The notes: a model not told the origin generated them from the sequence alone. Positions 1-9,927 are shown, numbered from the stretch's first letter. The stretch: 64,000 bases of DNA from Psychrobacter okhotskensis (GCF_013248965.1 NZ_JABRVQ010000003.1:124001-188000); one strand, 5' to 3'. Program-made: numbers and translations.

Positions 1-1827
1 GCTATTTGACTCAAGGAAGCCGCCCAATAATTGCGCAAAAGTATTGGCTTTGGTGTGTGCAAGATTTGCCTGCACAAGCGGTTGCTGTATTTGGTCATTA
101 GCTGCAACATCAGTTTGCTTAACGTAAGTAAGCGGCGGTGTTTGTTTGCGCGAAGTGTTATCTACAGCTGTATGTTGCAGGCTAAACCTTACCCAGTTAT
201 GCGGGTTTTTTGCTGTCATGTCGTCATTGTTAACCAGTACACTGTCATTGACGCTTAGTGGTAAAGCTGCGTCAGAAAAGGCTTCGATCGTTAGGGAAAC
301 AGAGCCTGCAAGAGTAGAGGTGATGGCGTTATCCAGTAAGCTCAGTAAGACTTGGCAAAGGCGTTTGCGATCAGTGTCAATATGGCGCGGACAGTCAGGA
401 TCAAAAAAATAAAGCAGCTCAAGCCCTTGGCGCCGTGCATCCTCTATGACTAAGTCATTGATGTGTTGTCCCAGTTTATAGATATCAACAGATTCAATCT
501 TAAGGTGCGTTTTTTTGACGTCAATCTCTTCCATGCCCAGCATGTCATTAAGACTCGTCAACATCGCGTCGCTCGACCTCGTTAACGTCTGTAATACAGT
601 ATGCTGCTGGATAGAAAAAGTATCAGTATTGACGGCTTCAAGGGTGTCGATTATCGTCTCTAGTGGTTGATGCAGCTCGTGATATATCGCGGGTTTAAGC
701 TCACCAAGTTCATCAATCTTGCCTTGTAGCTGTTGATTTTTTTGCTGCAACTGAGTGTTCTGATTGACAAGCTCATTGACATTATTTAGTAGCACGGTAA
801 AGCCATGTACTTGTCCATGTTCGCCAAACCATGGGGTAATATGCAATTGATAGGCTTGCTGGTTCTCTATACCGCGAACGTTTAGAGTGCGGGTAACGCG
901 CAAGCTAGAGAGTTTTTGGAGCAGTAGCTGAACCGATTCATCGTCAGCTGAGACAAAATCTGTTAATTGGTAGGTGGTATCACTTTGGAATGATGTATCA
1001 AATACTCGCTCAAAACGTTGATTAAAAAAGCTAATCTGCCCGTGACGCATAATCATGACCATCGGCAACGGCGCTTGCTCAACCAAACGCTCAAGACGAT
1101 GTTGCAAGGTTTGTATACGTCGATGGTTACTATGAAGTTGGTAACTGATACGACTGAGCGCGTGACCTAGACGCAAAAACTCAGACGTCGATTTTTTGTC
1201 AACAAACGGCGGTGGCAAATAAGCATCCTTTGCTTTGGCACTTAAATTATCGGTATAAACTATCAGTTGTTGCCAGTTAGTCTGGCGATTTAATGTATAA
1301 AGTAACGCCATAATAAAGAACATGATCGCCGTCATTAGCGGTAGCCAGTAGCGATAGGAGATCCAGTCTATTTCAAGGGGTTTATGGCGCAATATGATAT
1401 AGAGCTTATGACCACTCTCAAGTTCAATCGTTCCTGTTAAGTTGCGAGGGTTGAGCGTATAGGCGCCGTAGTTGTTGCTATCAGAGGGCAATGAGGTAAT
1501 AACATTAGGAAAGGTGACGGTGGGAAATGCACGCTCATTAGGACGGACATAACGATGGATATGAGTCTGCCCTGATGGCATCATAAAAATGATCTGATAA
1601 CTAATGCCTGCAAAAGACGGCTCGCTCAGTATTTCTTGGATTTCAGAGTTTAGGGGCTGCGCGTGTTCAGTAACGGCATGCTGCAATGTTTCAAAGGTAT
1701 CTATACTCCGCTGCTTATTGTCTGTCTTAATATCGTCAAACAACGCAAAGTAGTACAGTGACAACATGGTCAATAGTGTCAACGTATAAAAGAGCAGTAA
1801 GCGCTGTAAAGACTGAAACTGTTGCAT
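1..1827 (-). CDS. BarA/GacS-like sensor histidine kinase, 3' part outside window
   Basis: The reading frame is open from an ATG at 1827 down to base 1, so the C-terminus is missing. Seen in the 609 visible residues: an N-terminal membrane helix (about 8-30), a periplasmic stretch, a second helix (about 165-185), a PAS-like region followed by a Gln-rich coiled coil, and an H-box with the phospho-acceptor His383 in YHELHQPLE. An N-box follows with Asn500 in LLDNAI. The layout matches hybrid kinases of the GacS/BarA type, which act through a response regulator on post-transcriptional control. The G1 box, normally D-x-G-x-G, reads HTAVDN (552-557), so ATP binding looks impaired. Receiver and Hpt domains would lie beyond base 1. 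It is divergent from fmt. The GacS assignment is an inference; sensor kinase is firm. Confidence 0.75.
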   Translation of the reverse strand, partial: MQQFQSLQRLLLFYTLTLLTMLSLYYFALFDDIKTDNKQRSIDTFETLQHAVTEHAQPLNSEIQEILSEPSFAGISYQIIFMMPSGQTHIHRYVRPNERAFPTVTFPNVITSLPSDSNNYGAYTLNPRNLTGTIELESGHKLYIILRHKPLEIDWISYRYWLPLMTAIMFFIMALLYTLNRQTNWQQLIVYTDNLSAKAKDAYLPPPFVDKKSTSEFLRLGHALSRISYQLHSNHRRIQTLQHRLERLVEQAPLPMVMIMRHGQISFFNQRFERVFDTSFQSDTTYQLTDFVSADDESVQLLLQKLSSLRVTRTLNVRGIENQQAYQLHITPWFGEHGQVHGFTVLLNNVNELVNQNTQLQQKNQQLQGKIDELGELKPAIYHELHQPLETIIDTLEAVNTDTFSIQQHTVLQTLTRSSDAMLTSLNDMLGMEEIDVKKTHLKIESVDIYKLGQHINDLVIEDARRQGLELLYFFDPDCPRHIDTDRKRLCQVLLSLLDNAITSTLAGSVSLTIEAFSDAALPLSVNDSVLVNNDDMTAKNPHNWVRFSLQHTAVDNTSRKQTPPLTYVKQTDVAANDQIQQPLVQANLAHTKANTFAQLLGGFLESNS

Positions 1828-2058
1828 AAAAGCATGACCCTAAGTCGACAATAAGTCGGCATGATGGCAGATCGTAAAATAATGATAAATCTGACAGGTT
1901 TGCGTGCTCTGGCTTATTTATGAATAAGTAGCTGAGCTTTTTACTATTATAAAGATAAATAGTGTCATTAGTAACGCTGGATTGTCACTATTACAATCAT
2001 GGCACAACGTCGTAAACTCACCTATAATGGACGAATTAATCATACATAATGCACCACT

Positions 2059-3150
2059 ATGACCACAATTGCTTCCACCTCTGATTTGTCTACAAATTCT
2101 ACCCAGCCGCAACAGACATCTACGCTTGCTGAGCAGCAGCGTATCGCTCCCTTAAGAGTGATATTCGCGGGTACGCCTGAGTTTGCTGCTGTCAGCCTTG
2201 AGTCGCTTATCAACCAGCAGGACACACTTAATATAGAGATTGTCGCGGTCTATACACAGCCTGATCGCAAAGCAGGTCGCGGGCAAAAGCTATCAGCGTC
2301 TGCGGTCAAGCAAGTTGCTTTGGCCAATGATATTGTGGTTGAACAACCAGCTACCTTTAAAAAATCTAGCACCGAAGGCATGGCTGCGCGTCAGACTTTG
2401 CGCACTTATCAGCCAGATATCATGATTGTTGCGGCTTATGGTCTGATATTGCCGATTGGTGTATTGACCACGCCTACTTATGGTTGTCTAAATATTCATG
2501 CCTCATTGTTGCCACGCTGGCGCGGTGCAGCGCCGATTCATCGCGCGCTATTGGCAGGTGATAGCGAGACAGGTATCACTATCATGCAGATGGATAAAGG
2601 CTTGGATACGGGCGACATGCTCTACAAGGTCAGTGCTCCTATTGAAGCCAGTGATACCGCCACGAGCCTGCATGATAAGATGGCTGAACTAGGCGCGGCA
2701 GCTATTAGTACCGTGCTACAAGACTTGGTACCTTATCAAGCGCAAGCCGTAGCTCAAGATGACAGTAAAGCCAATTACGCCGAAAAACTGGTCAAAACCG
2801 AAGGCGAAATCGACTGGACGCAATCCGCCACGGAGATTGAACGCCAAATTCGTGGCCTGACGCCATGGCCGGGCGCTTATACTTTTTTGGTAGGGCAGCG
2901 GGTCAAAATATTGGCCAGCTTGCCTGTGAATGCATCGCAGCAAACCAATGAGCCTGCTGGTATTGTGGTGAGCGTTGGCCGAAAAGCGGTTCTAGTCGCT
3001 TGTGGTAAAGAGAGTGAAGCTGAATCATCAGCCACCACTTTAGCCATCACCGACTTACAGTTTGCGGGTGGTAAGCCGATGACCGCCGAGCAAATTTGCC
3101 ATGGCAACCAATTAAATGATGGTGACCAGTTCACTAAAGAATCAAACTAA
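2059..3150 (+). CDS. fmt: Methionyl-tRNA formyltransferase
   Basis: Formylates Met-tRNA(fMet) with 10-formyl-THF to make the initiator tRNA. The conserved N-terminal start of the catalytic domain, RVIFAGTPEFA, begins only at residue 33. The catalytic triad equivalents are visible: Asn145 and His147 in NIHASLLPRWRG and Asp183 in GLDTGDM. A C-terminal OB-like domain follows. The protein is 363 residues against about 315 in E. coli; the extra length is mainly a Ser/Thr/Gln-rich N-terminal tail of about 31 residues. No clear Shine-Dalgarno precedes the ATG, so the true start could be the in-frame GTG at 2158 or this ATG. It is followed after 66 bases by rsmB, the usual fmt-rsmB neighbour, and is probably cotranscribed with it. 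Confidence 0.93.
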   Translation: MTTIASTSDLSTNSTQPQQTSTLAEQQRIAPLRVIFAGTPEFAAVSLESLINQQDTLNIEIVAVYTQPDRKAGRGQKLSASAVKQVALANDIVVEQPATFKKSSTEGMAARQTLRTYQPDIMIVAAYGLILPIGVLTTPTYGCLNIHASLLPRWRGAAPIHRALLAGDSETGITIMQMDKGLDTGDMLYKVSAPIEASDTATSLHDKMAELGAAAISTVLQDLVPYQAQAVAQDDSKANYAEKLVKTEGEIDWTQSATEIERQIRGLTPWPGAYTFLVGQRVKILASLPVNASQQTNEPAGIVVSVGRKAVLVACGKESEAESSATTLAITDLQFAGGKPMTAEQICHGNQLNDGDQFTKESN

Positions 3151-3216
3151 TTTTTACTTATATTTAACCTACTTGCACAAGGCGCTATCGATTAGGCGTC
3201 AAGGAAATCAAATTTA

Positions 3217-4806
3217 ATGAGACAAACCAGCACTGCGCCAAGAAACAACAAGCTCAAACCGTCAAGCAACCTTATAATGAATGGCAGCGTGCGCGTACGC
3301 GTGATCCGCACTTTACTGGCTATTCAAAACGGTCAGTCGCTCTCAAGCGTCCTTGATCCATTATTGAATAGTTTGCATGATGGTGACAAAGGCTTTGCTC
3401 ATGCATTGCTGCTCACGACATTGCGCCAGTGGCATGCGTTGGCACGTTTGCTCGATACTTTAGCAGACAACCCTATTGATGAGGTTGAGGTGCGTACCAC
3501 CATTCAAGTAGGCTTAGTGCAGTTGCTGTATTTAGAGGTGGCTGATCATGCGGCGATTCATGAAACTGTTGAAGCAGCCAAAGAGATTGAGTTCGCTCAT
3601 TCAACTGGTTTGGTGAATGCTATTTTGCGCAAAGTCGCCAAGAATCCAAGCAAATTCCGTAAGAAGTGCGATAAAAAACACAGCCTACCGAATTGGCTCG
3701 CTTATCAACTTAAGCAAGATTGGAGCGAGCAGTATGATGAGCTGACCCAAGGCTTGCGCCAGCCAGCACCGATGTTTTTACGAGTGAACTCGGCGGTTAC
3801 TTCGGTAGAAGACTATCAGCATGCATTGGACGGGGCAGAAATTGATGCAGATATCGTTGAGCTAACGACTGGCTTTAAGGTAGCAAAATCATCAGGGTCT
3901 GCCACTTCTACCACGCTATCAACCAAAGGTCTTAGACTGCATCAAAGCACTGCCGTCAACGCTTTGCCTGATTTCGCCTTAGGAACGGCTAGCGTACAGG
4001 ACATGCATGCGCAACTAGCTGCACCAATTATCAATAAAGCATTGATGGCTAAGATCAATGCTGAAATTGCGAATACTGACAGCGACAGTGAGGAAAGTAA
4101 TAATAATGAGATACACATTCTAGATGCTTGCGCGGCACCTGGTGGTAAATTGGCTCACTGGTTAGAGCTTATAAGTTCTAAGAACGAGTCATCATTGTTT
4201 CACGTGAAACGAGATAATGCTGAAACGTCGTCTGCGACTGCTGATATCAAAGTAACAGCTATCGATAACGAAGCACCACGTATTGAGCGTATTCGTGAGA
4301 ATTTACAGCGCTTAAATCTAAGTCAGCACGATTTGCAGCAAGCAGAGAAAAGTGTCGCACTCAATATCGTCTGTGCGGATGCGACCAGATGGCAGCATGG
4401 AAAAAACAAAAAAGCGGCTACCAATGAACCCGTCTTTGATGCAATATTACTAGATTCTCCTTGTACCGCGACTGGTGTGATTCGTCGCCATCCTGATATC
4501 AGTATCCTTCGTACCGAAGAAGACATCGAGCAAACGGCACTGTTGCAAGCAGATATTTTGCACAATCTATGGCCACAACTCAAAGCCGGTGGTTATCTGC
4601 TGTATGTGACCTGTTCTATCTTAAAGCAAGAAAACGTCGAGCAAATGCAGGACTTTATCACGCATCATAATGATGCAGTAGCGATTGAGTTTACAGAGGA
4701 TTGCAGCTGGGGTATCGAACAAGCGATTGGTCGTCAGTGCTTACCAATCGATAGCGCGAGTGGCGATGGTTTTTATTATGCGTTGCTGCATAAGACAATT
4801 TCATAA
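3217..4806 (+). CDS. rsmB: 16S rRNA m5C967 methyltransferase
   Basis: SAM-dependent cytosine-5 methyltransferase of 16S rRNA C967 (Sun/Fmu family). An N-terminal NusB-like helical domain (about 20-160) precedes the Rossmann methyltransferase domain. Visible motifs are the SAM loop DACAAPGGKLAHW, motif IV with DSPCTATGVIRRHPD, and motif VI TCSILKQEN carrying the catalytic cysteine. AAGGAA upstream supports the ATG at 3217. At 529 residues it is about 100 longer than E. coli RsmB. Insertions lie before the SAM loop (about 220-300) and between motifs I and II (about 320-345). The second insertion contains the parS-like palindrome at 4196-4211, in non-conserved sequence. It forms a likely operon with fmt upstream; thrC follows after 58 bases. 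Confidence 0.93.
   Translation: MRQTSTAPRNNKLKPSSNLIMNGSVRVRVIRTLLAIQNGQSLSSVLDPLLNSLHDGDKGFAHALLLTTLRQWHALARLLDTLADNPIDEVEVRTTIQVGLVQLLYLEVADHAAIHETVEAAKEIEFAHSTGLVNAILRKVAKNPSKFRKKCDKKHSLPNWLAYQLKQDWSEQYDELTQGLRQPAPMFLRVNSAVTSVEDYQHALDGAEIDADIVELTTGFKVAKSSGSATSTTLSTKGLRLHQSTAVNALPDFALGTASVQDMHAQLAAPIINKALMAKINAEIANTDSDSEESNNNEIHILDACAAPGGKLAHWLELISSKNESSLFHVKRDNAETSSATADIKVTAIDNEAPRIERIRENLQRLNLSQHDLQQAEKSVALNIVCADATRWQHGKNKKAATNEPVFDAILLDSPCTATGVIRRHPDISILRTEEDIEQTALLQADILHNLWPQLKAGGYLLYVTCSILKQENVEQMQDFITHHNDAVAIEFTEDCSWGIEQAIGRQCLPIDSASGDGFYYALLHKTIS
4196..4211. other. parS-like palindrome inside rsmB
   Basis: The 16-mer TGTTTCACGTGAAACG matches the ParB (Spo0J) binding consensus TGTTtCACGTGAAACA at 15 of 16 positions, with a perfect 14-bp palindromic core at 4197-4210. 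It encodes part of a non-conserved insertion of RsmB (residues about 327-332), so the DNA rather than the protein may be under selection. Known parS sites often lie within genes near the replication origin. ParB binding here is inferred from the match. Confidence 0.6.
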
Positions 4807-4864
4807 AACTGCTGAATAAATCGTTTTAAATATTGAATAACCTCATTATAGACAGGACAATCTA

Positions 4865-6286
4865 ATGAAATATATCAGTACCCGTGGTCAGACAGCACCG
4901 ATGGACTTTAGTGATGTGCTTTTGATGGGTCTTGCCCCAGACGGTGGTTTGATGTTGCCTGAGCATTATCCAAACATTGATAGCGCTGTACTCGATGAAT
5001 GGCGTACGCTTAGCTATCCACAGCTGGCGCTGGCGATTATGCAGCGCTTTGCCACCGATATTCCTGCCGCTGATTTGCAAGATATTATCGAGCGTACTTA
5101 TACCGCTGAGGTGTTTGGTAGTAAAGAAATCGTACCTGTGCGCAAGCTTGACAATAATTTATATATTTTAGGACTATCAAATGGTCCGACCTTGGCGTTT
5201 AAAGACGTTGCCATGCAGTTCTTGGGCAATGCCTTTGAATACGTGCTAAAAAGAAAAGATGCGCGTATTACTATCATCGGTGCGACCAGTGGTGATACGG
5301 GTAGTGCGGCAGAATATGCATTGCGAGGTAAAGAAAACATCGAAGTCTTTATGCTGTCACCGCATGGCAAAATGAGCGAATTCCAACGTGCGCAAATGTA
5401 TAGTTTGACCGATGATAATATTCATAACATTGCTATCGATGGTATGTTTGATGATTGTCAAGATATCGTCAAGGCACTACAGCAAGATGCCGAATTTAAA
5501 GCCGCTTATAACCTCGGAACCGTCAACTCGATTAACTGGGGTCGTATCCTAGCGCAGATCGTTTATTACTTTAAAGCCTATTTTGCCGTAACTTCAAATA
5601 ACGATGAAAAAGTCAGCTTTAGCGTGCCATCAGGTAACTTTGGCAATATTTGTGCCGGTCATATTGCCCGCGAAATGGGTTTGCCAATTGAGCGCTTAAT
5701 CGTCGCCACCAATGAAAACGATGTGCTAAATGACTTCTTTAACCAAGGTGCTTATCAGCCACGTCCGACTGAAAAAACCTACATTACCTCAAGCCCATCG
5801 ATGGATATCTCCAAAGCGTCTAACTTTGAGCGCTTTGTTTATTTGCTACTAGAAAAAGACAGCGCGCGCGTTCATGAGTTGTTTGAAGGGGTGAAGTCTG
5901 GTCAAGGTTTTGACTTGTCTGACTTGATGGATGCGGTCAACAGCCGTTACGGTTTTGCTGCTGGCAAGTCGACCCATAGCGACCGCCTGCAAACCATTAA
6001 AGCGCTTTATGAGCAGCATGGTGAGCTAGTTGATCCGCATACAGCTGACGGTATCAAGGTTGCTAAAGAGCTACAGTTAGAGGGTGAAATCATTGTCTGT
6101 GCGGAGACAGCGTTACCCGTCAAATTTGCTGACACAATCGTTGAAGCGATTGGGCCAATAGACATTGCTCGGCCAGCGCATACCGAAGGCTTGGAGAGCT
6201 TACCACAGCACGTGGTGGTGCTGGATAACAACGCTGAGCTGGTCGCTGAGCAAATTCGTCAACATGTGACGCCAAATCCAGCCTGA
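4865..6286 (+). CDS. thrC: Threonine synthase
   Basis: PLP-dependent enzyme converting O-phospho-homoserine to threonine, the last step of threonine synthesis. The PLP lysine is Lys113 in GPTLAFKDVAMQF. The phosphate-binding and substrate loops GATSGDTGSAAEYAL and VPSGNFGNICAG are intact. Length 473 fits the longer class of threonine synthases (E. coli 428, Pseudomonas about 470), which carry an N-terminal domain of about 90 residues as here. AGGACA before the ATG supports the start. It lies downstream of rsmB on the same strand without a visible terminator in the 58-base gap, so it may be partly cotranscribed, but no functional link to rsmB is evident. In many relatives thrC follows hom; that gene is not in this window. 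Confidence 0.95.
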   Translation: MKYISTRGQTAPMDFSDVLLMGLAPDGGLMLPEHYPNIDSAVLDEWRTLSYPQLALAIMQRFATDIPAADLQDIIERTYTAEVFGSKEIVPVRKLDNNLYILGLSNGPTLAFKDVAMQFLGNAFEYVLKRKDARITIIGATSGDTGSAAEYALRGKENIEVFMLSPHGKMSEFQRAQMYSLTDDNIHNIAIDGMFDDCQDIVKALQQDAEFKAAYNLGTVNSINWGRILAQIVYYFKAYFAVTSNNDEKVSFSVPSGNFGNICAGHIAREMGLPIERLIVATNENDVLNDFFNQGAYQPRPTEKTYITSSPSMDISKASNFERFVYLLLEKDSARVHELFEGVKSGQGFDLSDLMDAVNSRYGFAAGKSTHSDRLQTIKALYEQHGELVDPHTADGIKVAKELQLEGEIIVCAETALPVKFADTIVEAIGPIDIARPAHTEGLESLPQHVVVLDNNAELVAEQIRQHVTPNPA

Positions 6287-6624
6287 ATTAATGCTGGACT
6301 TGTTATTAGCTTTGTTTAACCATTAAACAAGCGTCCACATAAAAGTTACGCCATTGTAATAAAGTGTTTATGATTGTGTTATGGTAGATATAATTGTAAT
6401 ATTAGAAACAGCGTCGGCGACTCATCATTTTGCTAGACGCTTTTTTAGCAATCCCACCAGCCAATTACACTGAACAGCTGCCCTATAGGCGTTATGATAA
6501 CCGTACTGTTAAGCCCTTTTATGCTTGTCATTAATTTTAATAATGCTCAAGGCTTGAGATTAAATAAAGGGTCTAAATAGTATTGATTATGGCGACAACA
6601 GCGGTACATATTGTGGATATAACA
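6287..6624 (+). other. Intergenic region thrC to LysM gene
   Basis: This 338-base AT-rich spacer holds one weak terminator-like hairpin (6410-6446, listed separately) and presumably the promoter of the LysM gene. No ORF, tRNA or repeat was recognised in it. Confidence 0.4.
6410..6446 (+). terminator. Weak terminator-like hairpin after thrC
   Basis: AGCGTC and GACGCT pair as a 6-bp stem around a 20-base loop, followed by six T. The long loop and the distance from thrC (124 bases) make it uncertain. Confidence 0.35.
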
Positions 6625-7722
6625 ATGAAGATGAGCTTAAAAACGATAGCAAAAGCCTTGTTGATCACGACCTTTAGTAGTGCAATGCTAATGAATGCTG
6701 CCCACGCTAACAATCCACCGCCTACTATCAAAGCGGATGCGCCCAACCGCTATACGGTTAAAAAAGGCGATACATTGTGGGATATCTCAGGACGATATCT
6801 AGACAGTCCATGGCGCTGGAAAGAAATTTGGGCAACCAATAAGCAAATCAAAAACCCTAATCTTATTTATCCCAACGATATTCTTATCTTATGTGTGATT
6901 CAAGGTAAGACTTTGATTGGTGTCGATACGGGTGAGGGCTGTGCTGGGATTGAAAAACAATTGACCGGTACTTCAGTTACCACTTCGGTATCAGTCACGT
7001 CGACGGCCAATAGCATTCCGCCTATCCCATGGTCTGCTATCCAGCATTGGCTAGATAAAACCATCATCGTTAATCCAGCAGACTTTAATACCACACCATA
7101 TATATTAGCGTCTAAAAAAGGCAACTTAATCACGGCAAGCGGTGACAAAGTTTACGCCAAAGGCGTGCCACTTATCGTCGGTCAGCGTTATGGTATCTAC
7201 CGTGAAGGTGAGATGTATGTTGAGCCAAAGACTCAGCAAGTCATCGGACTTGAAGTCACCCAAGTAGCGACTGGATTGGTTACGTCTACAGAAAGTAATG
7301 GCGTCACAAGCTTGCAGCTTACCGACAGCTACGGCAAAGAAGTCCGTGAAGGTGATCGCGTTTTTGTTGAGCTGAACAACTCTATCCCGCCCGTATTTTA
7401 CCCAACGCCTGCAACCGTTAGCCGTGGCGGTATGATTGTTCGTGTCATGGACTCAATCAGTTCTGCGGCGAAGGGTAGTGTGGTCGCGATTAATTTGGGT
7501 CGCACTGATGGTGCCAAACCCGGTGATGTATTGACTGTCTATCAAAAAGGGGCGTTGGTACGCGATACCAAAGATAATGATGCCTCTGTACGCTTGCCCA
7601 GTGAGCAGAGCGGTATGGTGATGGTGTTCAATACTTTTGATAATATTAGCTACGCCTATGTGCTTGATTCTGAGCTACCGCTCAACGTGGGTGATCAGCT
7701 ACTACCACCCCCTTATCTATAA
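6625..7722 (+). CDS. Secreted LysM-domain protein
   Basis: An exported protein of 365 residues. From the ATG at 6625 it starts with a clear Sec signal peptide (basic [10 protein letters not shown], hydrophobic core, cleavage after AAHA near residue 27). One LysM peptidoglycan-binding domain follows (about 42-90: [34 protein letters not shown]). The remaining 270 residues are beta-rich, of the kind seen in LysM proteins encoded just upstream of dprA in many gammaproteobacteria. The frame is open to a TTG at 6583, but that would add 14 residues before the signal peptide, so 6625 was preferred. A periplasmic cell-wall role is inferred from LysM; no catalytic domain is visible. It lies 48 bases before dprA on the same strand. 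Confidence 0.82.
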   Translation: MKMSLKTIAKALLITTFSSAMLMNAAHANNPPPTIKADAPNRYTVKKGDTLWDISGRYLDSPWRWKEIWATNKQIKNPNLIYPNDILILCVIQGKTLIGVDTGEGCAGIEKQLTGTSVTTSVSVTSTANSIPPIPWSAIQHWLDKTIIVNPADFNTTPYILASKKGNLITASGDKVYAKGVPLIVGQRYGIYREGEMYVEPKTQQVIGLEVTQVATGLVTSTESNGVTSLQLTDSYGKEVREGDRVFVELNNSIPPVFYPTPATVSRGGMIVRVMDSISSAAKGSVVAINLGRTDGAKPGDVLTVYQKGALVRDTKDNDASVRLPSEQSGMVMVFNTFDNISYAYVLDSELPLNVGDQLLPPPYL

Positions 7723-7770
7723 GCCAGACTTTTTAAGTCAGTTGAATCCGTAAATGCGAGTCAGACTATT

Positions 7771-9018
7771 ATGACGGCAGTTTCTCCAATGTTATCCGAC
7801 GAGCAGCGCGCAATATTGGCGCTGTGGACTGAGGTGAACGCGTCATTATCGGCTTATCATAAGCTTATGACTTCTTTTGGGGTAGCAGAGCTTGCTTGGC
7901 AAGCCAAAGTAGACGCTTGGCGGCAATTGGGTATTCATCATACGCATCTTGCCCGCCATGAACAGCCAGCGCAAACACAAGCCAGTATCGATAAAATTCA
8001 GCAAGCGCTCATCGAGGGGCGCTACGGTCTGCTATTTGCCGACCAGCCTGATTATCCCGCCCAACTCCTACAAATATACGATCCGCCGCCGCTGTTGTTT
8101 TATCGTGGCCAGCGCGCGCGTTTGCAGCAAGCACAAATTGCCATCGTCGGCAGTCGCAAACCCACCGCCCATGCGCAAAAAATTACTTTTGATATGGCAC
8201 AATATTTAGCACAGGCAGGGTATATCATCACTAGCGGTCTGGCCATGGGTGTGGATAAGCGCGCCCATTTAGGAGCACTGGCGCAGACAGATGCTGATTA
8301 TCAAGGTCGAACCATTGGGGTGATGGGCACTGGTATTGAAGTGTATTATCCCAATCATCATGATAAATTATTTGCGCAAATTATCGAGCAAGGTGGCTGT
8401 ATTATCAGTGAGCTGTTGCCGGATACGCCGCCGCACAAGCATACGTTTCCACGGCGCAATCGCTTGGTGGCAGGTCTCAGCTTAGCCACTATTGTCACCG
8501 AAGCGACTATCCAAAGTGGTTCGTTGATTACTGCGCGCCTAACCTCGGAGCAGGGCAAGCAAGTCTTTGCGATTCCCAGTCATATTGATAATAGCAATGC
8601 TGAGGGCTGCCACCATCTGATACGTGAAGGCGCGACGTTGATTTATCATCCTCAGCAAGTCATTGAGGACGTCAATGGTCAGCTGGCTTATGGCAATAAT
8701 GGCTATCGACCAACAGCACAGACGACCAACTCAAACCATAAGCCCTCGACTAACAGTCAGTCTGCTAATGCTGCAGAGACAGATTCTGTGCCAGCGGTGA
8801 GCCAACCGATACCGTCTAATATCAAATCTCCTAAAAGCGCTATCGTCGCCCCTGAGCATTTAACGCTGGTTTATGAGCAGCTTGATTGGCATGGACAAGA
8901 TTTAGATGCGTTGTTAGTCAGTACCAAGCTTACGCCACCGCAGCTGATTGGACAATTGATGGAGCTTGAGTTACTAGGCGTCATCAGCGTGCAAGGTGGG
9001 CGTTATTTACGCGTATAG
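7771..9018 (+). CDS. dprA: DNA processing protein DprA (Smf)
   Basis: Binds incoming single-stranded DNA and loads RecA during natural transformation. The Rossmann-like DprA core is complete: IAIVGSRKPTAHA, SGLAMGVDKRAHLGAL, GTGIEVYYPNHH, then RNRLVAGLSLATIVTEA and SGSLITARLT. A Ser/Gln-rich linker (about 310-350) joins it to a C-terminal winged-helix-like domain ending LLGVISVQGGRYLRV. Length 415 is longer than E. coli Smf (374) because of this linker. No strong Shine-Dalgarno precedes the ATG. tsaC follows and is probably cotranscribed, as in other proteobacteria. Together with comM at 35663 it suggests transformation capacity, which is known in Psychrobacter relatives such as Acinetobacter. 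Confidence 0.95.
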   Translation: MTAVSPMLSDEQRAILALWTEVNASLSAYHKLMTSFGVAELAWQAKVDAWRQLGIHHTHLARHEQPAQTQASIDKIQQALIEGRYGLLFADQPDYPAQLLQIYDPPPLLFYRGQRARLQQAQIAIVGSRKPTAHAQKITFDMAQYLAQAGYIITSGLAMGVDKRAHLGALAQTDADYQGRTIGVMGTGIEVYYPNHHDKLFAQIIEQGGCIISELLPDTPPHKHTFPRRNRLVAGLSLATIVTEATIQSGSLITARLTSEQGKQVFAIPSHIDNSNAEGCHHLIREGATLIYHPQQVIEDVNGQLAYGNNGYRPTAQTTNSNHKPSTNSQSANAAETDSVPAVSQPIPSNIKSPKSAIVAPEHLTLVYEQLDWHGQDLDALLVSTKLTPPQLIGQLMELELLGVISVQGGRYLRV

Positions 9019-9176
9019 GCTATTTGGGTGTTTACAACGATAGCTATGCTTTGATACCTCTAAGGGTGCTAAGGTCAGCCCAATTTTATAAATATTTAAA
9101 TGTCGCTCACTTAGTCAGCTTCTCTCCTATGTTATTATTAATGCTTAAACTCCTACCTTTTCGAAGCCTTCAAACC

Positions 9177-9806
9177 ATGAAAAAATCCGCATCCTTTACT
9201 ACTGATTCTGTCGTTCAAGCTGCCAAGTGGCTAAAAGAAGGACAGTTACTTGCTTATCCAACCGAAAGCGTTTGGGGGATAGGTTGTGATGCTTATGATA
9301 AGGCAGCCGTGCAGCGTATTTTGGATATCAAGCAGCGCCCAAAAGCTAAAGGTATGATTGTCGTTACTGACAGTGCTGAGCGTTTAGCGCCCTTATTAGA
9401 TACTTTAGAAGACAGTCAGCGCCAACAAATCATTAATAGCTGGCAGACGGATAGTGACAATATAAAGCTACAATGCAAACAAGCGCACACTTGGTTGTTA
9501 CCCATTCCGCAGGCGCTGATTACTACTATTCCTCCTTGGATAACCGGGCAGCATCGGACAGTTGCGGTCAGAGTTATCGCTCACCCCATTATCCGTCAGC
9601 TATGCCAGCAGTTGGTCAGCGCGCATAATCCCTTTGGACTGTTGGTTTCTACAAGCTGCAATCCATCAGGGCAACCGCCTGCTATGACTCTTACGGATGC
9701 TTATGGGTATTTTGACGAGCAAATCCGCTACTTACAGGCGGAGACGTTAGGCTATACCTTACCCAGTCAAATACGTGATGCAATCACAGGTTTAATCGTC
9801 CGTTAG
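9177..9806 (+). CDS. tsaC: Threonylcarbamoyl-AMP synthase (Sua5/YrdC family)
   Basis: Makes threonylcarbamoyl-AMP from threonine, bicarbonate and ATP for the tRNA t6A37 modification. The YrdC fold signature is present: YPTESVWGIGCDAYD near residue 24, KQRPKAKGMIVV, and LVSTSCNPSGQPPA. Length 209 fits TsaC (E. coli 190) better than the two-domain Sua5. The frame is open upstream to 9024 with ATG codons at 9129 and 9141. The extra 51 residues resemble nothing in the family, and MKKSASFTTDSVVQAA is a normal N-terminus, so the ATG at 9177 was chosen. dprA-tsaC adjacency is common in gammaproteobacteria. Confidence 0.92.
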   Translation: MKKSASFTTDSVVQAAKWLKEGQLLAYPTESVWGIGCDAYDKAAVQRILDIKQRPKAKGMIVVTDSAERLAPLLDTLEDSQRQQIINSWQTDSDNIKLQCKQAHTWLLPIPQALITTIPPWITGQHRTVAVRVIAHPIIRQLCQQLVSAHNPFGLLVSTSCNPSGQPPAMTLTDAYGYFDEQIRYLQAETLGYTLPSQIRDAITGLIVR

Positions 9807-9840
9807 AGCATGGCAATCAAGCAATAGATATTACTCTCTG

Positions 9841-9860
9841 ATTTCATTATTGACAGAAAT
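9841..9860. promoter_or_regulatory. Candidate operator, site 1 (upstream of GbsR-type gene)
   Basis: ATTTC-N10-GAAAT with the half-site CAGAAAT, ending 67 bases before the regulator's ATG. The 20-mer, and 23 bases around it (9841-9863), are identical to the site at 13686. It shares its arms and length with the perfect palindrome at 10487. A TTGACA hexamer (9850-9855) lies inside the motif, so binding could block a -35 element. Regulator binding is an inference. Confidence 0.55.
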
Positions 9861-9927
9861 AAAAGAATGATGCAATATGAACTAAGAAATTAGCCAAACT
9901 ATATGAAATATTAAGCGAATAAATACT

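Noticed and set aside
9024..9176. N-terminal extension of tsaC from an upstream TTG
   Set aside because: The 51 extra residues have no counterpart in the family and the ATG at 9177 gives a normal N-terminus.
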